From assembly GCA_018829445.1 (NCBI GenBank), contig JAHJTV010000063.1:186001-250000 (forward strand): DNA of 64,000 bases. Reading direction: 5' to 3'. The notes beneath the pieces are model-generated. The model saw nothing but the letters and a program-made list of their open reading frames with translations, ran no database searches and was not told where the DNA came from. The number at the start of each line of letters is the position of its first letter. The stretch's first letter is position 1. Source of the DNA: a bacterium (GTDB lineage: Bacteria; SAR324; XYD2-FULL-50-16). Positions 25,041 through 34,792 of the stretch are shown one piece after another. A program made the translations under genes and the position numbers.

Positions 25041-25898
25041 ATGAGAATAGGATTTATTGGAGCGGGAAGAGTTGGTACTGCTTTCGGTATTTATTTAAAA
25101 AACAGAGGGTTTCAACTTTCAGGATATCTAAGCCGTTCTCTTCATTCCGCCAAAACAGCCGCTGAGCTAACAGATTCTCAGGTTTATTCCAATGATGTTT
25201 CCCTGGTCAAGGATAGCGATCTGCTCTTTATCACCTGCAACGATGATCAAATTGAATCAGTAGCCCGGAACATTTTTTCCACCGGTAACAGTCTTAAAAA
25301 CAGATCATTTGCTCACATGAGCGGAGCTCTATCTTCCGCGTCACTCGTTTGTCTTCAAGAGATGGGAGCATATATTTATTCTGTCCATCCAATGCAGTCA
25401 TTTGCTGATGTCACAAAGTCTGTGGAAGATTTGTCGAATACAACCTTTGGTATTGAAGGCCCCCAACAGTTGGAAAAAATAGTCTCCCTGTTGAAAAAAA
25501 CCGGAAATAACCATTTGGTTCTGTCACCAGATCAAAAAACCGAATATCATATCGCCTCATGTGTTGTATCCAACTACCTGACAGCGCTTCTAAGTTTCGG
25601 TTTTAATATGATGCAGTCGATTGGGATTACCCAATCGACTGCAATTTCAGCCTTAGCTCCCATGATTAATGGAACCATTCGTAATATCATCAGAACAGGA
25701 CCGGAAAAAGCTTTAACAGGTCCAATCGCCAGGGGAGATGTGGAGACCATTATTAAGCACCTGCAGGTTTTTAACGCAGCCCGTACAGATGAATCGGATA
25801 CTTACAAACTCCTTGGAAGACTAACACTTGCCTTGGCACAGAAGGAAATACTCAAGGAAAAGAATAAAATAGAGATGCTGACAAAATTACTCACTTAA
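25041..25898 (+). CDS. Rossmann/DUF2520 oxidoreductase, candidate PanG-type ketopantoate reductase
   Basis: NAD(P)-dependent dehydrogenase-like protein of 285 residues. Residues 1-~120 are a Rossmann fold (MRIGFIGAGRVGTAFGIYL; SDLLFITCNDDQI), followed by the DUF2520 helical domain (SVHPMQSFAD, HIASCVVSNYLTALL, GPIARGDVETIIKHL). Proteins with this Rossmann plus DUF2520 architecture include PanG, the alternative ketopantoate reductase that replaces PanE. Here it sits 49 bases before panB, with panC next, and no panE is seen, so a PanG role is a good inference. ATG 25041 is preferred (aaagg ahead, exact start of the fold) over ATG 25008. Confidence 0.75.
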   Translation: MRIGFIGAGRVGTAFGIYLKNRGFQLSGYLSRSLHSAKTAAELTDSQVYSNDVSLVKDSDLLFITCNDDQIESVARNIFSTGNSLKNRSFAHMSGALSSASLVCLQEMGAYIYSVHPMQSFADVTKSVEDLSNTTFGIEGPQQLEKIVSLLKKTGNNHLVLSPDQKTEYHIASCVVSNYLTALLSFGFNMMQSIGITQSTAISALAPMINGTIRNIIRTGPEKALTGPIARGDVETIIKHLQVFNAARTDESDTYKLLGRLTLALAQKEILKEKNKIEMLTKLLT

Positions 25899-25947
25899 AC
25901 AGATTGGACACTATCCTTAAAATATCCATAATCGAAAACAAACTGCC

Positions 25948-26784
25948 ATGTTAAACAAAAAATTTAATATCAACTCTTTTGCCGATGCAAAAAAGGAGGG
26001 GCATATTATCTCCATGTTAACTGCCTATGACTATACAACTGCAAAGCTATTGGATGAAGCGGGAGTGGATTGCATATTGGTGGGTGACTCCCTCGGAATG
26101 GTGATTCTGGGATACGAGAATACGCTGCATGTCACCATGGATGATATGATTCATCACACCAAGGCTGTTTCCAGGGGAACAAAAAACGCCTTTATTATCG
26201 GGGACATGCCCTTTCTATCCTATCACACCGATATCAAAACCACGGTTGAAAACGCAGGCCGTTTCATACAGGAGGCTGGTGCTCAAGCGGTAAAATTGGA
26301 ACGGGGCAGGGAGATTATCAACCACATCAAAGCCATTATAAATGCTCAAATACCGGTACTTGGGCACTTGGGACTAACTCCTCAATCAGTCAACATCATG
26401 GGGGGGTATAAGATTCAAGGGAAAAGCGCGGATGAGGCTGCAAAACTGATTGAAGATGCCGAGATTCTTCAGGATGCCGGTGTTTTTGGTCTTGTCCTGG
26501 AATGTGTTCCTGAGAGTATTTCCAGATTAATCAGTGAAAAACTTGATATCCCAACAATCGGTATTGGAGCCGGCCGCTACTGTGACGGTCAGGTTCTGGT
26601 TGTTCAGGATATGCTGGGCATGTACAAGGATATTACGCCCAAATTCGTAAAAAAATATGCCGAGATGGGAACCGGAATAGTCAATGCCGTTCAATCCTAT
26701 ATTGAGGATCTGAACAGCAGACAGTTTCCGGAAGAAAAACATACCTTTCAGTTGGATGATTCTGTTTTGAAAAAGCTTTATTAG
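25948..26784 (+). CDS. panB: 3-methyl-2-oxobutanoate hydroxymethyltransferase
   Basis: First enzyme of pantothenate synthesis, 278 residues, adding a hydroxymethyl group from 5,10-methylene-tetrahydrofolate to ketoisovalerate to give ketopantoate. Family motifs run in order: MLTAYDYTTAKLLDEAGVD, VGDSLGMVILGYENTL (metal-binding Asp), IGDMPFLSY, EAGAQAVKLE, GHLGLTPQS, and GIGAGRYCDGQVLVVQDMLG. The length is normal for the family. It is the second gene of the DUF2520-panB-panC run; its product would be reduced by the DUF2520 protein and joined to beta-alanine by PanC. Confidence 0.96.
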   Translation: MLNKKFNINSFADAKKEGHIISMLTAYDYTTAKLLDEAGVDCILVGDSLGMVILGYENTLHVTMDDMIHHTKAVSRGTKNAFIIGDMPFLSYHTDIKTTVENAGRFIQEAGAQAVKLERGREIINHIKAIINAQIPVLGHLGLTPQSVNIMGGYKIQGKSADEAAKLIEDAEILQDAGVFGLVLECVPESISRLISEKLDIPTIGIGAGRYCDGQVLVVQDMLGMYKDITPKFVKKYAEMGTGIVNAVQSYIEDLNSRQFPEEKHTFQLDDSVLKKLY

Positions 26785-26881
26785 CAAATATACCCAGCGA
26801 GCCCAAAAATCAATATTGGATGTTGGTAGGGGCCGATTCCGTGTTGTTTGAGATGTCAATATTTGAGGATGGAGAGTAATA

Positions 26882-27730
26882 ATGGAAGTAATTGAAGCGG
26901 TCGGAGAATTAAGAAGCAGGATAAAAGAGTTTAAACGGCAAGGCAAGACCATCGGTTTTGTGCCTACCATGGGATTTCTACATGAAGGGCATATATCTCT
27001 CATGAAAAAAGCAAGGGAAGAAACCGATATCGTCATAGTTAGCATTTTTGTCAACCCCACACAATTCGGTCCAAATGAAGACTTTGAATCTTATCCCAAG
27101 GATATGGTGCGAGATCAAAGACTGACAGAAAGCGTGGGAGTCGATTTTTTATTTACACCAACCGTAACAGAGATGTACCCGGATGGTTATAGCACCTTTG
27201 TTGAAGTCGCCGGGGATTTGACAAGACAGTTATGTGGAAGAACCCGCCCCGGTCATTTTCGGGGAGTCACCACAATTGTTGCCAAGCTCTTTCATATGAC
27301 AACACCTGATTATGCCTATTTTGGGAAAAAAGATGCCCAGCAGGTTGTTGTCATCGAAAAAATGGTGCGTGACTTAAATATGGATATTGTCATTGTTCCC
27401 TGTTCTATTGTCAGAGAAGAGGATGGACTGGCTATGAGTTCCAGAAATTCATATCTTACGGAAGCTGATCGGAAAAAAGCACAGGTTTTATCGCAATCCC
27501 TTTTTGAAACAAAGGCAAAAATCGCTTCGGGAGAAAGGGATATCACCACTATTAAACAGTTCATTGTGAGCAGGATCAAACAGATCGAGGGAGCTTTGAT
27601 CGACTATGTTGAGATTGTGCACTCCAAAACCCTTGAGAACATGAATCAGATTAAAGGCAATATTCTAATAGCTTTGGCAGTCAAATTCGGTAAAACTCGG
27701 CTGATTGATAACATTGATATGGTTGTTTAG
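26882..27730 (+). CDS. panC: Pantoate--beta-alanine ligase
   Basis: ATP-dependent ligase of 282 residues making pantothenate from pantoate and beta-alanine by way of a pantoyl adenylate. Nucleotidyltransferase motif VPTMGFLHEGHISLMKKA (the HxGH equivalent is HEGH), SIFVNPTQFGPNEDF, then CGRTRPGHFRGVTTIVAKLF, FGKKDAQQ and the KMSKS-like MSSRNSYL. Full length. Start ATG 26882 with ribosome site ggagag. The gap of 97 bases from panB contains nothing else obvious. Confidence 0.96.
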   Translation: MEVIEAVGELRSRIKEFKRQGKTIGFVPTMGFLHEGHISLMKKAREETDIVIVSIFVNPTQFGPNEDFESYPKDMVRDQRLTESVGVDFLFTPTVTEMYPDGYSTFVEVAGDLTRQLCGRTRPGHFRGVTTIVAKLFHMTTPDYAYFGKKDAQQVVVIEKMVRDLNMDIVIVPCSIVREEDGLAMSSRNSYLTEADRKKAQVLSQSLFETKAKIASGERDITTIKQFIVSRIKQIEGALIDYVEIVHSKTLENMNQIKGNILIALAVKFGKTRLIDNIDMVV

Positions 27731-27843
27731 AATCGACCCTGATAAAAACAAAAATCGGACTTCAATAATTCCAAGTTGAAGAAAAGATCAATACAATGGA
27801 TAATGTGTGGAAAAAAACTTAAATTGTCCGGGGAGTCAACCCA

Positions 27844-28662
27844 TTGAATTCTAATAGACCGCTGATAATAGACACCCATACACACCTTTGTGACAGGGTG
27901 TTCGCAAACGATCGGGCCACAGTCCTCATTGCGTCACGAACCATTGGAATAGTTGGAGTAATTACGGTAAGTGAAACACTCAAAGACGCAAAAATTAATA
28001 TAAAACTTGCGGACATTCATCCCGAAATCCTGCCTGCAGCCGGCTTATACCCGGGGGTTGTCGATCTAAAACAGGCCGAACAACTGGAAGAGTTCATCAT
28101 TAAAAATCTTAACAGACTGGTTGCCATTGGAGAGGTTGGTCTTGATCACTGGATAATAAAGGATGAGGCTGAACGGGAGATACAACACTCCATTTTTGAG
28201 CGATTTATCGAACTGTCCCTCAGTACCGACTTGCCACTAAATGTCCATTCCCGCTCTGCTGGCAGGCATGCCATTGAAATGCTGTTGGAAAAGAATGTGG
28301 AGAAAGTGCAGATGCATGCTTTTGATGGCAAAGCTTCTTCGGCCATGAAAGGAGTTGAGGCAGGTTATTTTTTTTCCATTCCCCCTTCAATTGTGAGATC
28401 CAGGCAAAAACAAAACCTGGTCAAGCAACTCCCTTTAGAATCAATACTACTGGAAACAGACAGTCCGGTTCTTGGGCCTGATCCTGAAAAACGCAATGTT
28501 CCTGCAAATATTTTAATAGGTGCCGAAGCCATAGCAGAAATTAAAGCGGTTCCTGTCGAGCAGGTTCTGGAAACGGCACTGGAGAACACCTGTCGGCTTT
28601 ATGGAGAAACAGAAAGGTTCCAGAAATTTAAAGCCGAGGTTTTAAAACTGGAAAACTCATGA
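27844..28662 (+). CDS. TatD-family metal-dependent hydrolase
   Basis: Amidohydrolase-fold protein of 272 residues. Metal ligands are visible: IDTHTHL (H-x-H), GEVGLDHW (Glu), NVHSRSAG (His), MHAFDG (His) and LETDSPVLGPDP (Asp). TatD proteins are DNases or related phosphoesterases, often called by homology only. The substitution of GLD-H-W for the more common GLDYH, and the GPDPEKRNVPANI segment, resemble archaeal-type TatD members. The start is TTG at 27844 with gggag upstream. It follows panC by 113 bases and converges with selA. Exact substrate unknown. Confidence 0.85.
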   Translation: MNSNRPLIIDTHTHLCDRVFANDRATVLIASRTIGIVGVITVSETLKDAKINIKLADIHPEILPAAGLYPGVVDLKQAEQLEEFIIKNLNRLVAIGEVGLDHWIIKDEAEREIQHSIFERFIELSLSTDLPLNVHSRSAGRHAIEMLLEKNVEKVQMHAFDGKASSAMKGVEAGYFFSIPPSIVRSRQKQNLVKQLPLESILLETDSPVLGPDPEKRNVPANILIGAEAIAEIKAVPVEQVLETALENTCRLYGETERFQKFKAEVLKLENS

Positions 28663-28717
28663 GGAGCGCAGGCGGAATATGATCACCTGACTTGAAAAAG
28701 GGTATCCCGCCAAAGCC

Positions 28718-30091
28718 TTACAAAACAGTACTTTCAAATGTTTTTAATACCGTTTGTAACAACCCGGTCTGGTGCGGTAAAACCGTGCGACAATCAATGA
28801 TCACCTTTCCCTCTAAAATCCTTCCGATCACAGGAGGATCGCAATGCCGCAATCTCCCCAACATATCCTCCTCATTATAATCTTTTAAAGCAATCTGAAT
28901 TCCCCAGGAGGAAATGGCCTTGCCCGGTAGTGAGCCACCTCCTGGTGTGGAATCACATTCAACCAATTTAAACAGATTCTTGTCTAGCTCTGAGATGATC
29001 ACCTCAGCTCTTTCTTTTACCATGTCAGCGGACTCGTTGAGCATTCGCTGGGTTGGTATATATTTTGTTTGTTCATTCTTTGCATAATAGATCAGGCTTT
29101 TTTCCAGTAACAGCATGGTAATTTTATCGCATCGCAGAGCCCGATAGAGAGGATGCAGCTTAATCTTATCCAGGTATTTTTTCTTGCCCAGGATGATCCC
29201 GGCCTGGGGCCCGCCAAGCAGTTTATCACCACTGATAGTCACAATATCCACCCCATCTTTTAATACTTGCGGGACAATGGGCTCCGTATTCAGACTGGCA
29301 TGCTGAAACCCCGTTAATGCTCCACTTCCCAAATCCTCCATCAAAATAGTTTGTGTCCTTCTGGCCAGCTGGAAAAGCTCCGAAGCCTGGACTGTCTCTG
29401 TGAAGCCCATAATCTGGTAGTTGGAGGTATGCACCTTCAACAGGATGGCGGTTTCCTCCCCAATTGCCCGTTCATAATCACTTATGCGGGTACGATTTGT
29501 GGTACCGACTTCTTTTAGATAAGCTCCGGAGACTTCGATAATTTCGGGTATGCGGAAGGACCCCCCAATCTCAACCAGCTCACCCCTGGAAATAATCACC
29601 TCTTTGCCCCGGGCAAATGTTATCAGGCTGAGAAGCACGGCAGAAGCATTGTTATTAACCACCACCACCTCTTCGGCACCCGTCAGTGTTTTTAGCAAAC
29701 CACTGACGTTGTTGAGGCGCATCCCTCTCTTACCGGTCTCCAGTGAAAACTCCAGGTTTGTATATGAAGTTACGATGGCAGTTACCTCATCCAGAATCTC
29801 CTTTGAAAAAACGGATCTCCCCAAGTTTGTATGAATCACAGCCCCGGTACCGTTGATTACTGAAACCAGATCCTGCTTGTTCTGTTCCAGCTCAGATCTG
29901 ATCCTCTCCAAAATGGTCTGCCTGGTGATGTTATTGTCAGATAACCATTTGATGTCCTGACGAATTCCAAACAGCTGCTTTTGTATTGAATTTCTAACCT
30001 CTTTGCCATGCTTCAGACCCAGGGATTTAAGATACTGATCGATCTCCTGAACGGAAGGGATCTTGGCGAATATATACTGAGATTCTTGCAT
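28718..30091 (-). CDS. selA: L-seryl-tRNA(Sec) selenium transferase
   Basis: PLP enzyme of 457 residues that converts seryl-tRNA(Sec) to selenocysteyl-tRNA(Sec) with selenophosphate. N-terminal domain IPSVQEIDQYL, then VINGTGAVIHTNLGRSVFS, VVVNNNASAVLL, EIGGSFRIPEI, and the PLP-lysine motif ISGDKLLGGPQAG, all hallmarks. The length is as in E. coli. The correct start is ATG 30091 (ribosome site aaaggga), 5 bases after the lnt stop. It shows that the organism makes selenocysteine. selB, selC and selD are not in this window. Confidence 0.95.
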   Translation of the reverse strand: MQESQYIFAKIPSVQEIDQYLKSLGLKHGKEVRNSIQKQLFGIRQDIKWLSDNNITRQTILERIRSELEQNKQDLVSVINGTGAVIHTNLGRSVFSKEILDEVTAIVTSYTNLEFSLETGKRGMRLNNVSGLLKTLTGAEEVVVVNNNASAVLLSLITFARGKEVIISRGELVEIGGSFRIPEIIEVSGAYLKEVGTTNRTRISDYERAIGEETAILLKVHTSNYQIMGFTETVQASELFQLARRTQTILMEDLGSGALTGFQHASLNTEPIVPQVLKDGVDIVTISGDKLLGGPQAGIILGKKKYLDKIKLHPLYRALRCDKITMLLLEKSLIYYAKNEQTKYIPTQRMLNESADMVKERAEVIISELDKNLFKLVECDSTPGGGSLPGKAISSWGIQIALKDYNEEDMLGRLRHCDPPVIGRILEGKVIIDCRTVLPHQTGLLQTVLKTFESTVL

Positions 30092-30096
30092 GGCAA

Positions 30097-31671
30097 TTAT
30101 CCCTTTTCTTGATATGTGGATCGTAAAATGAACAAACCGGATAATAGAAACAAACCAAAACCTATCCGAATGATATTGATAAACAGGCCGGGAAAACAAG
30201 AGAAGAAGCTCCCCCCTTTCCCGGGGTGAAACGGCATAGCAACAACCCATTGTCCTCTTGTAAATCCTTCGGATTTAAACACGTATCTCCCTGCCGGATT
30301 AATTACGGCGGATGGTCCATTATTAATGACATGAATCAGAGGAACGCGGTTTTCAATTGCTCTCATGACTGTTGTCGCCATGTGTTGATTGGGCTGACTG
30401 GTTTTTCCGAACCACCCGTCTTGTGACTGTACTAGAACAATTTTCCCGGCTGCATCCGAGCCAATGGAATCTGCAACAAATTCAGGAAACAATGGTTCAT
30501 AACAGATCCTGGGAATGATTCTCATCTCCCCGATTTTAAAGATTTTTGTTTGACTTCCAGGGGTCAGGTTATCAAGATAATCACCCAGAATCCAGCGCAA
30601 TAAGGGAATTTTATCCGTGAGGGGTGAGTATTCACTGAAAGGAACCAGTTTTATCTTATCATAGCTATCCACCAGTTCGCCGCTCTCATTCATATATAAA
30701 ATGGTGTTAAAAAATTGTTTTTTAACACCTGCCAATTTAAAGGTTGCATCATAAAAGAGCAAGGGAGTAGCCATTTGTGTGACCTGACGGGCAAAAGCGA
30801 CTTGAACCCGTGACCAATAGGTGTAACCAAAAAAATGACCTTCCGGCCAGACAATCAGCTTTGCTCCCTGTTCGCTGAGAATCTGACTCATTTCCATTTC
30901 AAGGGGAGACTCGCGGCTGTATCCCTCTTTGGGCATTGGCCGGGAAAGAGAAACCATTCTATTGGGCTGTACTATCCCAATAGGTCTGCTTTGCCAGCTA
31001 TTGATCTCTTTATCCCATTTTTGTAACTGTACGCCTCCAATTACGAACCAGATCAACAATATGAATCCCCCTATTAAAATCCACCCTCTGCCTGTTGGAC
31101 GCAACGGAAGACCGACTAGTTTGAAGATCAGAACATTAAAAAGCACCATGATAAAATCGAGACCATAGATCCCCGTAAACTCAATGGGTTGGATGGCCGG
31201 TAGAAACCCGGATTGGGAATCTCCCAGTTTAAATTCAAAAATCATGGGAAACAGGGAGAAAACCGCAACAAAAACAACGGGAAGTATGATGGATTCGTCC
31301 CATTGCAGGTTTTTTCTGATCCAGCAGTAGAGGACTGTGACGAGCCCGAAAGCTTGCCCGATGCAGAATGCGTATAACAAGGTGAACAGTAGACTGAAAG
31401 GAAAGGAGATCCGGAGCGCATTTTCAGCCCAATTCGCAATCCAGTAAAAACCGATGCTTAACGCGAAGATTCCTGTGCATAGCCCGATAAGATAAGCCTG
31501 GATATATGATTTGTCGTCAAGTGCAATTAAAAGAGGCACAAAACAGATCCATCCGCACAAAAAGAGATCAAAATCGGGATAGGAGATACCAAGCAACACG
31601 CCGGAAACAACTGCCAAACCATATCCGCCTGTTTTCCCAACCTGGAAATATCTCGATTCGCCGTGGATCAT
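30097..31671 (-). CDS. lnt: Apolipoprotein N-acyltransferase
   Basis: Inner-membrane enzyme of 524 residues that adds the third acyl chain to lipoproteins. Hydrophobic N-terminal half with about six TM segments (LSGVLLGISYP; CGWICFVPLLIAL), then a periplasmic nitrilase domain with the catalytic triad: Glu in IVWPEGHFFG, Lys in YDKIKLVPFSEYSPL and Cys in RICYEPLFPEF; a last TM helix is at the C-terminus. The usual WPES is WPEG here. It is upstream of selA in the same direction, 5 bases apart. Its presence supports a diderm envelope. Confidence 0.92.
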   Translation of the reverse strand: MIHGESRYFQVGKTGGYGLAVVSGVLLGISYPDFDLFLCGWICFVPLLIALDDKSYIQAYLIGLCTGIFALSIGFYWIANWAENALRISFPFSLLFTLLYAFCIGQAFGLVTVLYCWIRKNLQWDESIILPVVFVAVFSLFPMIFEFKLGDSQSGFLPAIQPIEFTGIYGLDFIMVLFNVLIFKLVGLPLRPTGRGWILIGGFILLIWFVIGGVQLQKWDKEINSWQSRPIGIVQPNRMVSLSRPMPKEGYSRESPLEMEMSQILSEQGAKLIVWPEGHFFGYTYWSRVQVAFARQVTQMATPLLFYDATFKLAGVKKQFFNTILYMNESGELVDSYDKIKLVPFSEYSPLTDKIPLLRWILGDYLDNLTPGSQTKIFKIGEMRIIPRICYEPLFPEFVADSIGSDAAGKIVLVQSQDGWFGKTSQPNQHMATTVMRAIENRVPLIHVINNGPSAVINPAGRYVFKSEGFTRGQWVVAMPFHPGKGGSFFSCFPGLFINIIRIGFGLFLLSGLFILRSTYQEKG

Positions 31672-31753
31672 CTGGATTAATATTGTTGAAATGACACTTC
31701 AGAAGATATCCAAAAGAAGATTAATTATTGGTTATCGTACATTTAAACCCGAT

Positions 31754-32836
31754 TTAATTCAATAAACCACAGATAAACCTTGCCGCCTGCTCGGCACCGG
31801 TCAGTTCTCCCCTCTTTATGTGAGGCAGGTCTATCAACCGGGGTAATTGAGATACCCATTTGCCGTCACGATACTCCCTTTCAGAAATATGAATTCCATT
31901 CATGTGTTGTTCAATATACAATTTCAGCAGTTCTGACTCTCTGAACCCTTCCCTGGAAATATATCCGTAAGGTTTACCGGCTTGGTACACCTCAGCCAGG
32001 GTACTATAGCCTATTTTTCCGATAACTGCATCACTGGCATGGATCAGATCCGGATGAAAAAAATCAGATTCGTGAGGTAAAAGAATTACATTCCCCTTCC
32101 TTACCAAATTGTCCCCGCCCCCTGGAATGAGAAACACCGTGTCGGATTGGAGTGTCAATTCATTCAGACATTCATAACTTTCATAAACGCCTCCCATGGT
32201 TAGAATAACCAATGCCTGGTCCTTCATGACTTCCAGCTCTTCCCGGACAATATGTGCTGGAATCCTGGATCTCCGGCTAATTGGTTTTGTAACGATATCA
32301 GCAGCTGAAAGTTTACAGTAAGGTTCGGCAATGATCCGGTAATCGGCTGAATTGAACAGATTCTCAAGGTAGACTATATGACGCTCCAGTTGTTGGTGAT
32401 ATTCTTTATAACCACGGTAAATCCAGTCCCAGGTGAAGTTCTCCACCAGAACAGAGGTCAAACCAAGGTTGCGACCAATCTCAATTCCCATGGGGGCAAT
32501 ATCGCAGACAATGAGGTCACATTTTTCCTGCATTACTGCCTGCATCGGATCAAAAAGGTTCTCTTGATTCAGTGGATACAGGTTCTCCAGCAAGACCAGG
32601 GTTTTCGGCAAATCCTCCTCCAACGGGTTTTTTTGTGCGAGGCCTATATCGGTATGGATTGGGTAATAACTGAAGGGAACATGTAAAGACTTCTCAAAAA
32701 ACCACTTGGGTACTGTAGTGATCACGCAATATTCAAGACTCTGATCAATTTGGGTCAATGCCTCTACCACACCACATACCCTCGCCGCATGCCCAAACCC
32801 ATGGGGGGAAACAAAAAAGGCTATCTTCTTCCCCAT
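31754..32836 (-). CDS. GT-B glycosyltransferase-like protein
   Basis: A 360-residue soluble protein with a UDP-glycosyltransferase-like fold. N-terminal VSPHGFGHAARVCGVVEAL (glycine-rich loop with GHAAR), middle CDLIVCDIAPMGIEIGRNLGLTSVLVENFTWDW, C-terminal IGKIGYSTLAEVYQAGKPYGYISREGFRE, the donor-site pattern of this fold. The same arrangement occurs in the N-terminal half of plant and bacterial L-arabinokinase-like proteins. The sugar and acceptor are unknown. It starts 2 bases after the stop of the lipase-like gene, so the two are cotranscribed. Confidence 0.7.
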   Translation of the reverse strand: MGKKIAFFVSPHGFGHAARVCGVVEALTQIDQSLEYCVITTVPKWFFEKSLHVPFSYYPIHTDIGLAQKNPLEEDLPKTLVLLENLYPLNQENLFDPMQAVMQEKCDLIVCDIAPMGIEIGRNLGLTSVLVENFTWDWIYRGYKEYHQQLERHIVYLENLFNSADYRIIAEPYCKLSAADIVTKPISRRSRIPAHIVREELEVMKDQALVILTMGGVYESYECLNELTLQSDTVFLIPGGGDNLVRKGNVILLPHESDFFHPDLIHASDAVIGKIGYSTLAEVYQAGKPYGYISREGFRESELLKLYIEQHMNGIHISEREYRDGKWVSQLPRLIDLPHIKRGELTGAEQAARFICGLLN

Positions 32837-32838
32837 TT

Positions 32839-33681
32839 TTAAATCCGCTGTCTTATCCAGGATTGGATGATTTCCAGTATCTGTCCGCTTTCCTGCTCCT
32901 GAAACAGCTCATGCATTGCCTCTGTAAATATGACCAAAGATTTATCGTCGCTGTTGACCCTGGAAAAAAAACTCTGTGCGGCTTCGGGGGATACCACCGA
33001 ATCTTTGCTGGCTACAAACATGAGAAGAGGCAGTGTAACTGCAGAAGCCGCCTGCTGAAGCTTGCGGCTCATGGCATTTACCTCTAAATACAGATTTGGA
33101 GAGATCAACCTTCCTCTGCAAGGGTCGCTGTAGTAAACCTCCCATTGATCGGGATTTCGGGACAAGCTTTTTACACCAGCAGGTTTGGGAAGAGGTTCAT
33201 TACGATGATTCCTTGCTAAATATCGGGCTAGAGGCAGAACCTTTATTGTATCAAAGAAGGAAAAACCGATTAACGGTGATGATAGGATAAGTCCTTTTAA
33301 TACATGCACCCTGCTGAGACAGTAATGAGCGGCAACAAGTCCTCCCAGGGAATGTCCCAGCAAAAAAGTGAACTTTGATTTCAGGAAAAACGGATTTCCA
33401 CTAAATAACTGATCAAGATTATCAAGGTATTCCTCGAATGCATCGATGTGCCCTCGCCTTCCTCCCGCCATTCCGTGACCGGGAAGATCCATCATGTGTA
33501 TGGCGATGCCTTGTTCACTGAGCACCTTTGCCATGGTCTGATAGTAAACCATGTGTTCTGAAAAACCATGCACTACGACTATCTGGCAGAGAGTTCTAAC
33601 GGGGATCCAGGAACAGATTGGTACTTTTCTACCCTTTCTATCGATGATGGTATCCTGTTTTTTCGTACTCTTCATATGCAT
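32839..33681 (-). CDS. Alpha/beta hydrolase, monoacylglycerol lipase-like
   Basis: A 280-residue serine hydrolase of the S33/Hydrolase_4 type. Order of motifs: VVHGFSEHMVYYQTMAKVL (oxyanion loop, HGxxEH), MDLPGHGMAGGRRGHID, nucleophile elbow LLGHSLGG, Asp in VASKDSVVSPEAA, and His in FTEAMHELFQE. The phrase H-G-x-G-S-x-G-x-R-G is typical of monoacylglycerol and lysophospholipases. No signal peptide, so cytoplasmic or peripheral. Coupled to the glycosyltransferase-like gene, which hints at work on a glycolipid or lipid precursor (inference). Confidence 0.8.
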   Translation of the reverse strand: MHMKSTKKQDTIIDRKGRKVPICSWIPVRTLCQIVVVHGFSEHMVYYQTMAKVLSEQGIAIHMMDLPGHGMAGGRRGHIDAFEEYLDNLDQLFSGNPFFLKSKFTFLLGHSLGGLVAAHYCLSRVHVLKGLILSSPLIGFSFFDTIKVLPLARYLARNHRNEPLPKPAGVKSLSRNPDQWEVYYSDPCRGRLISPNLYLEVNAMSRKLQQAASAVTLPLLMFVASKDSVVSPEAAQSFFSRVNSDDKSLVIFTEAMHELFQEQESGQILEIIQSWIRQRI

Positions 33682-33748
33682 GACAATAGTATCAAAAAAT
33701 TTATTGGTCTAAGTATAAATTCAATTTCAAAACGAAATCTATCCTTTA

Positions 33749-34792
33749 CTATTTTATTATTCCGCCGCCGATAACCTCGTCACCCTGGAAAAACACCACG
33801 GATTGACCTGGCGTTATATCCGGCAGTGCATGGGGAAATTCGACCAAAACACTGTCTGCGGCTTCAGGTTGAATAGTGGCTTCAATCTCTTTAGCTGTAT
33901 ACCTGATTTTCACCCCAGCGGAAAACTCTTTTTCCGGTGTTATTCCACTAATGTAGTTTACCCGGTAAGCCAGCAGTCGCTTTTTCCCCCTTTCAGAGTT
34001 TTTAGCTACATAAAGTGTATTATTGGGGACATCAAGTTTCACGACATAAACAGGCTCTCCGGCTGACACTCCCAATCCGCGTCTTTGTCCCACCGTATAG
34101 TTAAACAAACCTTTATGGCGACCCAATGTTGCTTCGGATAAGTCTTTGATGGGACCACTTTCTAGGAGAACAGAAGAATACTGCTGATAAAAACCCCGGT
34201 AGTCACCGTCACCTATAAAACAAAGATCCTGGCTCTCTTTTTTATCGGCAACGGGTATCTTGTATTGCCTGGCTAAATCCCTTACATCTTTTTTACAATA
34301 GGTGCCCAATGGGAATACTACTTTTGCCAGCTGGCGCTGGTTTAATTGATAAAGAAAATAGCTCTGATCTTTCGTCGGATCAATCCCTTTTAACAGCTTA
34401 AAAATGGAGTCTTTCTCCGATATCCTGGCGTAATGACCTGTCGCAAGAAGATTGGCTCCCAATTTTGTGGCCTCTTCCAGCAGCAATCCGAATTTTATGG
34501 TTTTGTTACAGACTACACAGGGATTTGGTGTTTCTCCCTTCTCGTATGATCCGATAAAATTGCCGATGACTTCTTTCTCAAACTGCTTTCTGAAGTCAAG
34601 TACCTTCAACTCAATCTGCAGACCATTAGCAACTTGCTGGACGGATTCAAGGAATCCACTATTTCCTGCATTCTCTGGTGACAGGATAAGGGTTATCCCA
34701 AAAACATCAAACCCCTGTTCAATAAGCAAAGCCGCTGTTGTGGAACTATCTACACCACCACTCATGGCAACTGCAACTCGATTTTTTTTCAA
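33749..34792 (-). CDS. mnmA: tRNA-specific 2-thiouridylase
   Basis: ATP-dependent enzyme of 347 residues that puts sulphur on U34 of Lys, Glu and Gln tRNAs. PP-loop VAMSGGVDSSTTAALL, catalytic Cys in NPCVVCNKTIKFG, ATGHYARI, DQSYFLYQL, SQDLCFIGDGDYRGFY (second catalytic Cys) and GQRRGLGVSAGEPVYV. Full length. The start codon is TTG at 34792 and the ribosome site is weak, so an upstream choice cannot be excluded, but the PP-loop is at the right distance. Confidence 0.94.
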   Translation of the reverse strand: MKKNRVAVAMSGGVDSSTTAALLIEQGFDVFGITLILSPENAGNSGFLESVQQVANGLQIELKVLDFRKQFEKEVIGNFIGSYEKGETPNPCVVCNKTIKFGLLLEEATKLGANLLATGHYARISEKDSIFKLLKGIDPTKDQSYFLYQLNQRQLAKVVFPLGTYCKKDVRDLARQYKIPVADKKESQDLCFIGDGDYRGFYQQYSSVLLESGPIKDLSEATLGRHKGLFNYTVGQRRGLGVSAGEPVYVVKLDVPNNTLYVAKNSERGKKRLLAYRVNYISGITPEKEFSAGVKIRYTAKEIEATIQPEAADSVLVEFPHALPDITPGQSVVFFQGDEVIGGGIIK

